Shown in pieces: positions 1 through 7,886 of a DNA stretch of 64,000 nucleotides. Source of the DNA: Streptomyces sp. CC208A (GTDB lineage Bacteria; Actinomycetota; Actinomycetes; Streptomycetales; Streptomycetaceae); assembly GCF_030010625.1 (NCBI RefSeq), contig NZ_JASCXN010000023.1, positions 1 through 64,000 of the forward strand. Reading direction: 5' to 3'. A model generated the notes under the pieces. The model saw only the letters and a list, made by a program, of their open reading frames with translations. It ran no database searches and was not told the DNA's origin. Position numbers and translations under genes: made by a program. The first letter of the stretch is position 1; each line of letters opens with the position of its first letter.

Positions 1-63
1 CCGGAAGCCGGAAGCCGGAAGCCGGAAGCCGGAAGCCGGAAGCCGGAAGCCGGAAGCCGGAAG
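1..63 (+). repeat. Heptanucleotide tandem repeat inside a coding region
   Basis: Nine perfect copies of CCGGAAG run from the window edge to base 63, so the true copy number is unknown. The repeat is in frame with the gene that follows and reads as a repeating PEAGSRK heptapeptide. A 7-bp unit with no stop in any frame gives the same peptide in all three frames. Gain or loss of one unit would shift the downstream frame by one base. It appears to lie in a variable linker of the encoded protein. Confidence 0.95.
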
Positions 64-1373
64 CGCCGACGTTCGGGCTTTCACCCGAGTGGCTCCTGTC
101 CGGCGGGCGGCCCTTCGTCGACGGGCTCGTCCTCTCCCACCCCGAGCAGCTGGAGCGTCTGGCGCGGGTCTGCGCGGAGGCGGTTCCCTCGGCCGTGCTC
201 GCCGGGGACCCCTGCTTCGACCGCATGCTCGCGGCGCGTCCGTACCGGGACAGGTTCCGGCGTGCGTTGGGGGTCCGCCGCGGTCAGCGGCTCGTCGTCC
301 TGAACTCGACGTGGAACCCTGAGGGGTTCTTCGGCAGCGGCGGCGGGCAGGACGTCCTGCCCGGCCTCCTCCCCCGCCTCGCCGCCGAACTTCCCACCGA
401 CGACTACCGGTTGGCCGCCGTCCTCCATCCGAACATCTGGTACGGGCACGGCCCCGGCCAGATCCGGGCCTGGCTGGACCGCGCCCAACGCGACGGTCTG
501 ACGCTGATCGACCCCGTCCACGCCTGGCGGCAGGCCCTGCTCGCCGCCGACCTCGTCCTCGGGGACTTCGGCGCGGTGTCCTACTACGCCGCCGCCCTGG
601 GCACGCCCGTGCTGCTGGCCGCCGACGGGACGGGCGTACTCGACACGGAGGCACCGCTCGCGGAGTTCGTCCGGCACGCGCCCCGGCTCGACCCGTACGC
701 CCCGCTGCTCCCGCAAGTGCGACGGGGAATCAGCGCCCACCGTCCGGACCCCGCCCCCGCCGCCCTCGTCACCTCGGAGCCCGGCCGCTCGGCCGAACTC
801 CTCCGCCGGCACTTCTACGCCCTGATGGACCTTCCCGAGCCGCCCGGTCCCGCCTCCCTGGAGCCCCTCCCGCTCCCTCCGTACAGCCCGGGGAAGGTGA
901 CGGCCCCGCTGCACGTACGGACCCGGGTGGAGGGGACGGACATCGCGGTCGAGCGGTCCGCCGGGCATCCCGCCGGTGCCGCCGGCGACGCGCACCTCGC
1001 CGTGCACGAGGAGACGCGGCACCCCGACGACCTCGACGTGGCCGACGTGATCACGCGCGACGGGCGGGCGGACGATCCCCGTCTCGGCGGCCCCGGCGCG
1101 TGGACCGACGAGGTGCTGCGCCTGCACCCGCACTGCTCGACGGCGGTGTACGTGACGGGCCCGCACACCTGTGTCGTACGCGGCCGGGGGCGGCCCGGCA
1201 CCTTCCTTCTGTCCTCCGACACCGGCGCCGGCGCGGACGCGGACCCGGCCGCGTACGCCTCGGCCCTGCACGCCTGGCTGGCGTACGGCGGCACGGTCCC
1301 CGCGCAGGGGGTCGTGCTCCGGATGCACACGGCTGCCGGTGCGCATCCGTTCCGCGTGGAGACGATCGGCTGA
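3..1373 (+). CDS. CDP-glycerol glycerophosphotransferase-like (GT-B type) protein, 5' end outside window
   Basis: The frame is open from the window edge through the heptad-coding repeat to TGA at 1371-1373, giving 456 visible residues. The protein resembles a streptomycete family often mislabelled 'translation initiation factor 2'. It has the features of CDP-glycerol/GT-B transferases: VLAGDPCFDR, an NSTWNP-type nucleotide-loop segment, HPNIWYGHG, and a D-x-G-A-V-S-Y-Y-A-A-A-L-G-T-P segment typical of the donor-binding half. The family normally has a further N-terminal domain of roughly 100 residues, which lies off the window. An internal GTG at 195 is not the start, because coding potential and family similarity (FGLSPEWLL) extend upstream. 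It ends one base before the stop of the convergent NTPase gene. The substrate is unknown. Confidence 0.7.
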   Translation, partial: GSRKPEAGSRKPEAGSRKPEAPTFGLSPEWLLSGGRPFVDGLVLSHPEQLERLARVCAEAVPSAVLAGDPCFDRMLAARPYRDRFRRALGVRRGQRLVVLNSTWNPEGFFGSGGGQDVLPGLLPRLAAELPTDDYRLAAVLHPNIWYGHGPGQIRAWLDRAQRDGLTLIDPVHAWRQALLAADLVLGDFGAVSYYAAALGTPVLLAADGTGVLDTEAPLAEFVRHAPRLDPYAPLLPQVRRGISAHRPDPAPAALVTSEPGRSAELLRRHFYALMDLPEPPGPASLEPLPLPPYSPGKVTAPLHVRTRVEGTDIAVERSAGHPAGAAGDAHLAVHEETRHPDDLDVADVITRDGRADDPRLGGPGAWTDEVLRLHPHCSTAVYVTGPHTCVVRGRGRPGTFLLSSDTGAGADADPAAYASALHAWLAYGGTVPAQGVVLRMHTAAGAHPFRVETIG

Positions 1374-1374
1374 A

Positions 1375-3507
1375 CTACCGCGCGGAGGCCGCCTCGCACC
1401 GCCGTCGCAGACCGGCGAGGTAGGCGCGGTGCGGGGCGGCGGAGGCGGGCAGCAGCGTCTCGGCCTCGGCGATCCTGGCCAGTGCCGCCGTGTCGTCGCC
1501 GCCGTCGTGCAGGGCCTCCGCCAGGTCCGTGAGGGCGCGGGCCTGGTTGTACGCCTCCGGCGGCGCTCCCGTACGCCCCGCGAAGAAGTCCACGGCGTTC
1601 TCCAGGCACCGGCGGGCCTCGTCCAGTCTGCCCATGCCGCGCAGGGCCCGTCCCTGGTGGCGCTCGATCAGCGCCAAGGCCCTCGGCAGGTCGGCCGCGC
1701 CTTCCTGGCCGGTCTCGATCCTCCGGTAGACGGACTCCGCCTCGGTGAACCTCTCGTACGCCTCCTCGTACGACCAGCGGTTCAGGCTCAGCAGGCCCAG
1801 CAGTTCCACGGCGGACGCCTCGCCCCGCGGATGGCCGGCGGCCCGCTCGTACGTGACGGCCGCCCGGGCCGCCCGGCCGGCCTGCTCCCACCGGCCCATC
1901 TCCCCCAGGCAGTGGGCCAGTTGGAAGTGGAGCGCCGCCGCCGTCCGCTCGTCCGCGCGGCTCTCCTCGGCGCACCGCGCCGCGGACCGGAGCGCCGGAA
2001 GGACCTCGTCCCAGTAGCCGGCCTTCAGCTGGAGCGGCCACAGGGCGCGGGCCAGCCACAGGGCGGTGCCGGTCCGCCGGTGCTCCTCGGCCACGACGAC
2101 CGCACGGGCCACGTTGGCCACCTCGGCCGCCAGGACCGCGATGCCGTCGGTGACCTCACCGGCCCTGTCCCGGTACTCCTCCGGCAGCTCGGTCCGCCAG
2201 CTCTCCGGCAGGGCCGCGCGGGAGGCGGGCAGCACCTGCCCGAGCAGCGCTTCGAGCACCCGGTCCACGGCGGCCGCGCATGCTCCAAGGCCGTACTCGG
2301 CGGTGGCGGTCTCGGCCAGCTGCCTCCGGATCTCGGGCCGGAAGCGGTACCGCAGGTCGGGAAGGGGTTCCAGGAGTCCGACGTCCACCGCCTCGTCGAG
2401 CAGCCGGGCGGCCGTCGCCTCGTGGACGTCGGCGGCTGCGGCGGCGAGGGCGGCGCTGACGGACGGCCAGCCGCCGAGTGCGGTGAGCCGGCAGAGCCTT
2501 ACCGCCTCCGGGCCGAGCCGGAGGGAGGCGAGGTGGGCGGCGGTGCGTACGGGGTGGTCCCGCCACGCCCCGGTCCCGGCCTCGGGCTCGGGCTCGTCCC
2601 TGGCCAGCAGCCGTGCCTCCGCGTGGAGCGCGAACGCGTTGCCCCGGCAGCGGTCGAGCACACCCGGCAGCCGCGCCTTGACCCGTGTGGCGTGCTCCGG
2701 TCCGGCCACCTTCCGGACGAGCTGCTTCGCGTGCCGGTCGCTCAGCGGCGGTACGGCGACGCGCTCGGCCTCCAGGAGCAGCGGCGGCCCGGAGACGACC
2801 ACCACAAGGAGGACGTCGGGCGTCGACGGGACGAGGCCGCGGACCTGTGCCAGCGAGGTCGTGTGGTCGATCACCACGAGCGCCCTCCGCCCGGCGGTGA
2901 GCTTCCGGTAGAGCCGCTCGCGGCCCGCCTCGGTGGCCGGTATCCGGTCGGGGTCCACGTCCATCTCGCGCAGCAGCCGCAGCAGGACGCCCGCCGGTTC
3001 CGGCCCGGTCTCCCCGGAGGTGTCCCGCAGGTCGACGTAGTACCGCCCGTCGGGGAACCGGTCGCGCGCCTCCGCCCCCAGTCGGAGCGCCACCGAGGTG
3101 GAGCCGCTGCCCGCGGGCCCCGAAAGGAGCGCGACCCGGGGCCGGCCCTCCCAGGGCCGGTCGGCCTCCCGCAACAGCTCCTTGAGGGCCTTCGCCTGGT
3201 TCGTGAACGCCCACGGCGCCGGGGGCATCGCCCCCTGGGACGGTTCGACGGTCTCGTCCGGGACGCCCTCCAGCATCAGCGCCCATTCGCCGGCCCGCCG
3301 CGGATCACGGCCCAGCCGGGCGTGCACCCGCCCCGCCAGTTCCCGGCGCTCCTCCGCGCCGGCCGGCAGCGGCGTCTCCCGGCCGAGGGTCCGTCTCACC
3401 AGGGCGCCCGCCGACAGGGTCAGGTTCTTCCCGATCTCCCCGGCGACTCCGTTCCCCACTCCCAGCAGGAACGTGGTCAGCGCGCTGAGCGCCACGACCT
3501 CCAACAC
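1375..3507 (-). CDS. STAND-type (NB-ARC-like) NTPase with TPR domain
   Basis: 710 aa, GTG start preceded by GGGGAGGGG at about 7 nt. A hydrophobic N-terminus (residues 3-22) is followed by an NTPase module with P-loop GPAGSGST (about 130-137) and Walker B-like ALVVIDH (about 209-215), a winged-helix-like region, and a helical TPR array in roughly the last 230 residues. The architecture matches STAND regulators or signalling ATPases of actinomycetes. The invariant P-loop lysine is replaced by serine (GSGST where GxGKT is expected), so nucleotide hydrolysis is doubtful. The gene converges on the upstream transferase gene with a single base between stops, leaving no room for a separate terminator. 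The partner or signal cannot be named from sequence. Confidence 0.75.
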   Translation of the reverse strand: MLEVVALSALTTFLLGVGNGVAGEIGKNLTLSAGALVRRTLGRETPLPAGAEERRELAGRVHARLGRDPRRAGEWALMLEGVPDETVEPSQGAMPPAPWAFTNQAKALKELLREADRPWEGRPRVALLSGPAGSGSTSVALRLGAEARDRFPDGRYYVDLRDTSGETGPEPAGVLLRLLREMDVDPDRIPATEAGRERLYRKLTAGRRALVVIDHTTSLAQVRGLVPSTPDVLLVVVVSGPPLLLEAERVAVPPLSDRHAKQLVRKVAGPEHATRVKARLPGVLDRCRGNAFALHAEARLLARDEPEPEAGTGAWRDHPVRTAAHLASLRLGPEAVRLCRLTALGGWPSVSAALAAAAADVHEATAARLLDEAVDVGLLEPLPDLRYRFRPEIRRQLAETATAEYGLGACAAAVDRVLEALLGQVLPASRAALPESWRTELPEEYRDRAGEVTDGIAVLAAEVANVARAVVVAEEHRRTGTALWLARALWPLQLKAGYWDEVLPALRSAARCAEESRADERTAAALHFQLAHCLGEMGRWEQAGRAARAAVTYERAAGHPRGEASAVELLGLLSLNRWSYEEAYERFTEAESVYRRIETGQEGAADLPRALALIERHQGRALRGMGRLDEARRCLENAVDFFAGRTGAPPEAYNQARALTDLAEALHDGGDDTAALARIAEAETLLPASAAPHRAYLAGLRRRCEAASAR

Positions 3508-3686
3508 CTCGGCCCCTCCCCCTGGTCCGTCGGCCCCGTTCCCGCCGGACTGTAGCGCCGCGCCTCCGGATCCCGGAAACGTTCCCGATCGGGTAACTCC
3601 CCTGCCTGGCGCGAAATATGTGGCGCCTGGGGGAATCGGAGCCGAAAGGGGAGGCGTGCGGAGGTGCGGACGTCTGTCAGGTCACC

Positions 3687-5198
3687 TCAGTGCCCGGCGG
3701 CGAGCTCTCCGCTGAGCCTGCCGTGGAGGTCGGCGCTCGGGTCGTTGAGGCCGATGATCTCGACGGTCTTGCCGCGCTGCCCGTACTTGGTCTCGATGGC
3801 GTCGAGGGCGGCGACGGAGGAGGCGTCCCAGATGTGGGCGGCGGTGAGGTCGATGACGACCTTCTCCGGGTCGCCGGCGTAGTCGAACCGGCCGACGAGG
3901 TCGTTGGAGGAGGCGAAGAACAGCTCGCCGGTGACCCGGTAGACGACGGTGGTGCCGTCGGGGTCGGTGACGGCGGTGACGTCGGCGAAGTGGGCGACGC
4001 GCTTGGCGAAGACGACCATGGCGGTGACCGAGCCGACGACGACGCCGATGGCGAGGTTGTGGGTGGCCACGACGGCCACGACCGTGATGACCATGACGGC
4101 GATCTCGCCGGCCGGCATCCGCCGGAGGGTCTTCGGGGCGACGGAGTGCCAGTCGAAGGTGGCGAAGGACACCATGATCATGACGGCGACGAGGGCGGCC
4201 ATGGGGATGTCGGAGACGACCGGGCCGAAGACGATGCACAGCACCATCAGGAACGCGCCGGCGAGGAAGGTGGACAGGCGGGTGCGGGCGCCGGAGACCT
4301 TCACGTTGATCATCGTCTGGCCGATCATGGCGCAGCCGCCCATGCCGCCGAAGAAGCCGGTGACGATGTTGGCGATGCCCTGGCCGACCGACTCGCGGGT
4401 CTTGTTCGAGTGGGTGTCGGTGATGTCGTCGACCAGCTTCGCGGTCATCAGCGACTCCATCAGACCGACCAGCGCCATCGCGAACGCGTACGGGGCGATC
4501 GTCGTCAGCGTGTCGAGCGTGAACGGCACGTCCGGCAGGCCCGGCACGGGCAAGGACGAGGGCAGCTCGCCCTTGTCGCCCACGGTCGGCACCGCGATGG
4601 CCGCGCCCACGGTGATCACGGTCAGGATGACGATGGAGACCAGCGGTGCCGGGATCACGGTGGTGATCTTCGGGAAGAACACCATGAGCGCAAGGCCGGC
4701 GGCGATCAGCGGATACACCGGCCAGGGCACGTCGGTCATCTCGGGGACCTGCGCCATGAAGATCAGGATGGCGAGGGAGTTGACGAAGCCGACCATCACC
4801 GAGCGAGGGATGAACCGCATCAGCTTCGCCACCCCCAGCGCGCCGAGCGCGACCTGGAAGATACCGGCGAGGATGACGGCGGCGATCAGATAGCCCAGGC
4901 CGTGCTCGCGGTTCAGCGGCGCGATGACCAGGGCGACGGCGCCGGTCGCGGCAGAGATCATCGCCCGCCGGCCGCCGACGATGGAGATGACGACGGCCAT
5001 CGTGAAGGAGGCGAACAGGCCGAGCGCAGGGTCGACGCCGGCGATGATCGAGAACGAGATCGCCTCCGGGATCAGCGCCAGGGCGACGACGAGACCGGCG
5101 AGGATCTCGGTGCGCCAGACCTTCGGGTCGGAGATCCAGCCGGGCTTCAGGCGGCGCAGGCGCGCGGCCGGGGACGGGGCGGTGGCAGCGGAGGACAA
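3687..5198 (-). CDS. SulP-family inorganic anion transporter with STAS domain
   Basis: About 503 aa if translation starts at TTG 5198. The frame stays open to a GTG at 5306, but the extra N-terminus is Arg/Pro/Ala-rich and unlike the family. The core starts at LKPGWISDPKVWRTE and holds the SulP membrane domain with many hydrophobic segments and the signature GGMGGCAMIGQTMIN. It ends in a cytoplasmic STAS domain of about 110 residues (FFASSNDLV, HIWDASSVAALD). SulP proteins move sulfate, bicarbonate or related anions; the substrate here is not decided by sequence. It is divergent from a MerR regulator, with an 18-bp palindrome between them that could control both. Neither candidate start has a good ribosome site, so the start is uncertain. 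Confidence 0.85.
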   Translation of the reverse strand: MSSAATAPSPAARLRRLKPGWISDPKVWRTEILAGLVVALALIPEAISFSIIAGVDPALGLFASFTMAVVISIVGGRRAMISAATGAVALVIAPLNREHGLGYLIAAVILAGIFQVALGALGVAKLMRFIPRSVMVGFVNSLAILIFMAQVPEMTDVPWPVYPLIAAGLALMVFFPKITTVIPAPLVSIVILTVITVGAAIAVPTVGDKGELPSSLPVPGLPDVPFTLDTLTTIAPYAFAMALVGLMESLMTAKLVDDITDTHSNKTRESVGQGIANIVTGFFGGMGGCAMIGQTMINVKVSGARTRLSTFLAGAFLMVLCIVFGPVVSDIPMAALVAVMIMVSFATFDWHSVAPKTLRRMPAGEIAVMVITVVAVVATHNLAIGVVVGSVTAMVVFAKRVAHFADVTAVTDPDGTTVVYRVTGELFFASSNDLVGRFDYAGDPEKVVIDLTAAHIWDASSVAALDAIETKYGQRGKTVEIIGLNDPSADLHGRLSGELAAGH

Positions 5199-5621
5199 GA
5201 GGGCGGAACCTGTCGTGCTCGGGCACGCCCTCGTACGGCGGGCAGGGCGTGCGGAAGGAAGCGGGGGCCGGGCCGGCACCCCGCGGGCGGCCCGGTGAGC
5301 GGGCACGGAGCCGGAGGACCGAGGAGGGACCGAGCAGCCGTGCGGCGTCCGCCGCCGGGCTCAGATCCGGAGGCGCACGGTCACGGCGGGCAGGCGGCGG
5401 CGCCGGGCGTCATGGGCTCGCGCACGCTTCTCTCCTGCGGGGCGGGGTCTGCGGGGATCGGGATTCGCCTGCGCCGGGGGCGTCGTCGGCCCCGGCACGG
5501 CAACGGCGGGGCAGCGGTACGCGGCCCTCGCCACCGGCAACTCTACCCTAACGTTAGAGTAGGGAAGGGTGGTGCCCGTCCGGGGCCCGCCCCAGGGACG
5601 AGAGGCCAGAGGACCGCGGGC
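5199..5621. other. Divergent intergenic region between SulP and merR
   Basis: About 420 bp between the likely SulP start and the MerR start. It contains the 18-bp palindrome at 5544-5561. I see no convincing gene in it: long frames on either strand here are Arg/Pro-rich shadows. The distance from the palindrome to the SulP start (about 240-345 nt) implies a long leader if SulP is transcribed from it. Confidence 0.6.
5544..5561. promoter_or_regulatory. MerR-type operator palindrome
   Basis: TACCCTAAC/GTTAGAGTA is an 18-bp inverted repeat with 8 of 9 pairs matching and a perfect CTAACGTTAG core. It lies 61 bp upstream of the MerR start and in the divergent gap to the SulP gene. MerR-family operators are short dyads of this kind placed in the promoter spacer. 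Binding is inferred from position and symmetry. Confidence 0.6.
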
Positions 5622-6032
5622 GTGGACGGCAAGCACATGCAGATCGGCGAGGTCGCCACACGGACCGAGCTGTCCCTGCGGACGATCCGGCACTACGAGG
5701 AGGCCGGTCTGGTCGTCCCCTCCGCCCGCTCCCAGGGCGGCTTCCGCCTCTACACCGAGCGGGACGTCGAGCGGCTCATGGTCATCCGCCGCATGAAGCC
5801 CCTCGGCTTCACCCTGGAGCAGATGCGCGACCTGCTCGACGCCACCGACCGCCTCGACGGGGACGAGCTCTCCGCGGACGAGCGGGAGCTCCTGCTGAAG
5901 CGGGTCCGCGGGTACGAGCAGGACGCCGCCGAGCAGGTGGCGAAGCTGCGCGTGCAGCTGGCGCGGGCCGAGGAGTTCGCGCGGACGCTGCACAAGCGGG
6001 TGGAGCGCAACCGGGGCGCCGGGGTCGCGTAG
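5622..6032 (+). CDS. MerR-family transcriptional regulator
   Basis: 136 aa from GTG 5622, chosen because CAGAGGA lies 7 nt upstream; ATG 5637 is an alternative. The N-terminal winged-helix (QIGEVATRTELSLRTIRHYE, then FRLYTERDVERLMVI) is classical MerR. It is followed by a long dimerisation helix (about residues 85-130) and only a few residues beyond. The short C-terminus has no cysteine or histidine metal site and no large effector domain, so it is not a mercury, copper or SoxR-type sensor. It is divergent from the SulP transporter and probably acts on the 5544-5561 dyad, controlling itself and possibly the transporter. The ligand is unknown. Confidence 0.9.
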   Translation: MDGKHMQIGEVATRTELSLRTIRHYEEAGLVVPSARSQGGFRLYTERDVERLMVIRRMKPLGFTLEQMRDLLDATDRLDGDELSADERELLLKRVRGYEQDAAEQVAKLRVQLARAEEFARTLHKRVERNRGAGVA

Positions 6033-6056
6033 GCGGCCTGCCCGGGAGCCCGGACG

Positions 6057-6099
6057 GTGAGCGCGCTCACTGAAGGGGCCGGACGGCCCCGCCTAGCGT
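6057..6099 (+). promoter_or_regulatory. Crp/Fnr-type box plus -10 of the DUF427 gene
   Basis: GTGAGCGCGCTCAC (6057-6070) is a perfect 14-bp palindrome with the GTGA-N6-TCAC arrangement of Crp-family sites. A TAGCGT hexamer (6094-6099) follows after 23 bp, putting the box centre about 42 bp before the expected start of transcription, the class II activator position. The same layout recurs at 9422 and 11924. No separate -35 is evident, as expected for an activator-dependent promoter. Confidence 0.7.
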
Positions 6100-6147
6100 G
6101 GAACGCGTCCGGGGCACACCGCCCCGCCCACGGTGAGGAGCAAGGCC

Positions 6148-6468
6148 ATGCTGCGTGCGGTGTGGAACGGCAAGGTCATCGCGGAGGCGCCGCGCACGGT
6201 GCTCGTCGAGGGCAACCACTACTTCCCGCCCGAGTCGCTCGACCGGCGGTACGTCAGGCCGAGCAGGGCCAGGTCGCTGTGCCTCTGGAAGGGCGTGGCC
6301 CGCTACTACACGCTCGACGTCGACGGGCTGACGAACCCGAACGCCGCCTGGTACTACCCCAGGCCGAGCCCGCTGGCCCGGAAGATCAAGAACCATGTGG
6401 CGTTCTGGCGGGGCGTACGGGTGGAGGGCACGCCGGAGCCGGACGAGGGGGCCGGCGGTGGCGGGTGA
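6148..6468 (+). CDS. DUF427 family protein
   Basis: 106 aa; ATG 6148 has GAGGAG 8 nt upstream. The sequence shows the single compact DUF427 beta-rich domain: AVWNGKVIAEAPRT, VLVEGNHYFPPESL, a CLWKGVARYYTLDVDG segment, and NAAWYYPRPSPLARKIKNHVAFW near the end. The biochemical role of DUF427 is not settled. The gene lies directly behind a Crp-type promoter and ends inside the tail of a convergent, broken CDP-alcohol phosphatidyltransferase gene (about 80 bp antisense overlap). The last residues are a Gly/Glu tail (EPDEGAGGGG). Confidence 0.88.
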   Translation: MLRAVWNGKVIAEAPRTVLVEGNHYFPPESLDRRYVRPSRARSLCLWKGVARYYTLDVDGLTNPNAAWYYPRPSPLARKIKNHVAFWRGVRVEGTPEPDEGAGGGG

Positions 6469-7170
6469 GGTGCCGGAGGGCCACGACGACCTGGAGGGCG
6501 GCGGCCGGCCGCAGCAGGACGGGGCGCGGCCGTTCGGGCATGGCGCCACGGCGCAGCGCGAGGCCGGTGACGGCGACCACGGGAAACGCCCAGGCCGCGA
6601 CCGCGGCCGCCCGGACGGCGCGGTCGGGCTCGTGGCGCAGGGTGAGCCACAGCCAGTAGGCGGCGTCGGCGATGGGGGCACCTCCCAGACGGAGTCTGGG
6701 GGACTGTCGGCGTACTCCCCGAACGGGGAGACCGTGCCCCGGCGGCGGGCCAGGCGTCCGTCGGCGAGGTCGAGACCGACCGCCAGCACGCCGGAGACGC
6801 GTCCGGCTCCCCCGGGCAGGGCCGGCAGGTTGGCCCGCAGCAGCGTCATGGCGTCCGCGGCGGCCAGGCGGCCGCGGCCTTCCAGCAGCCCCAGGTGCAG
6901 GACGCACATGGCCCAGCTGGTCGCCACCCAGCGCCCTCCGGGCCGTCTGCCGGCGGCCGGCACGTACAGGGCGGCGTGCAGGACGGTGAGCTCGGCCAGG
7001 GCCCGCGGACGGCGGGCGGCCTGGAACACGGACCGGCGGGCGGCCCGTCCGAGGAAACGCACGAGGGCCGCCGGGGCGAGGCGCCCGTCGCGTACCTCAC
7101 CGAGCAGCGCGTTCGTCGCGGCACGGCTGTCGGTCGTCTCGGCAGTCGTCCCGGCGATCATCTCGGCCAC
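6386..7170 (-). pseudogene. CDP-alcohol phosphatidyltransferase gene interrupted by a palindromic repeat
   Basis: Upstream of the lesion one frame reads a CDP-alcohol phosphatidyltransferase up to the catalytic motif: DLADGRLARRRGTVSPFGEYAD fits the start of D-x2-DG-x2-AR-x8-G-x3-D. The rest of the family sequence (IADAAYWLWLTLRHEPDRAV onward) resumes in another frame. Between them lies a 33-bp palindromic element (6673-6705) that leaves a net insertion of about 29 bases, shifting the frame. Start GTG 7170 is preferred because AGGAG lies 10 nt upstream; GTG 7179 is too close to it. By coincidence the unshifted frame still offers D-x3-D, but the rest is nonsense. The enzymes join an alcohol to a CDP-diacylglycerol-type donor in membranes. 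A sequencing error cannot explain the inserted repeat itself. Confidence 0.72.
6673..6705. repeat. Streptomyces-type palindromic repeat element (copy 1)
   Basis: TGGGGGCACCTCCCAGAC-GGA-GTCTGGGGGACT is a 33-bp hairpin-forming element. A second copy of the same design is at 17631-17660 (TGGGGG, CCCCC stem, GAA loop, CTGGGGGA end). Elements of this kind are widespread in Streptomyces intergenic DNA. This copy sits inside the coding region of a CDP-alcohol phosphatidyltransferase. Confidence 0.75.
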
Positions 7171-7293
7171 GGACCGCACGCTCCTCCGCCCTCCACGTCC
7201 TGATGATCCTCAGGCTAAAGGCAGGACGGGAGAGAAACAGGTGGAAAGCGCTATGAAAAGGAAAGAGGCGAGCGGAATGGAAAGGTCGGGGCG

Positions 7294-7866
7294 ATGAGAT
7301 TGCGGATCGGTGCTCTGGCGACGGCCGCGGTGGCGGGCACGGGGGCCGCGGCCGGATATCTGGGCCTGGTGACCGGGGCACTGCCCCTGGACCTGGGCGT
7401 CGGCCGGCGCTCCCGGCCCCTGGGGCCGCGGACGATCGGGATCGCCGCGCCACGCGAGGTGGTGTTCGACGTCATCGCCCAGCCGTACCTGGGCAGGGCC
7501 ACGCGGGCGATGCGAGAGAAGGTCCAGGTCCTCGAACGCGGCTCCGACCTGGTCCTCGCCGCCCACCGCACACCGGTCGCGGGCGGGCGGCTGACCACGA
7601 CGACGGTGGAGACGGTGCGGTTCACCCGCCCGGACCGGATCGACTTCCGCCTGGTACGCGGCCCGGTGCCCGCCGTCACCGAGTCGTTCGTCCTGACCGA
7701 GCAGCCCCCGGGCACCCGCCTGGTGTACGAGGGCACCCTCGCCACGGACCTGTGGCGAGCCGGCCAGTGGTGGGGCGACCTGGTCACCCCCCGCTGGGAG
7801 GCGACCGTCGCCACGTCCCTGGCCGCGATCCGCGAGGAGGCGGAGCGGCGCGCGAAGGCGCTCTGA
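7294..7866 (+). CDS. SRPBCC (START-like) family protein with N-terminal membrane anchor
   Basis: 190 aa. Residues 1-30 form an Ala/Gly-rich hydrophobic segment that may be a signal anchor. Residues about 45-185 read as a SRPBCC/polyketide-cyclase fold: IAAPREVVFDVIAQPYLG at the start, paired beta strands (TTTTVETVRFTRPDRIDFRLV) and a long C-terminal helix (WEATVATSLAAIREEAERRA). The fold binds hydrophobic ligands; no ligand or reaction can be assigned. A 14-codon frame starting at ATG 7252 behind AGGTGGAAAG ends at 7297, overlapping this ATG, and could couple translation. The gene is divergent from the broken CDP-alcohol transferase gene. Confidence 0.75.
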   Translation: MRLRIGALATAAVAGTGAAAGYLGLVTGALPLDLGVGRRSRPLGPRTIGIAAPREVVFDVIAQPYLGRATRAMREKVQVLERGSDLVLAAHRTPVAGGRLTTTTVETVRFTRPDRIDFRLVRGPVPAVTESFVLTEQPPGTRLVYEGTLATDLWRAGQWWGDLVTPRWEATVATSLAAIREEAERRAKAL

Positions 7867-7886
7867 CCGGGGCCCGGACCGCACCG

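Noticed and set aside
5199..5306. N-terminal extension of the SulP protein to GTG 5306
   Set aside because: The extra residues are Arg/Pro/Ala-rich, unlike the family, and no ribosome site precedes the GTG; the choice remains uncertain.
3618..5620. Very long plus-strand frame opposite the SulP gene
   Set aside because: It is His/Asp/Gly/Arg-rich antisense of the transporter; only its last part (from 5622) is the real MerR gene.
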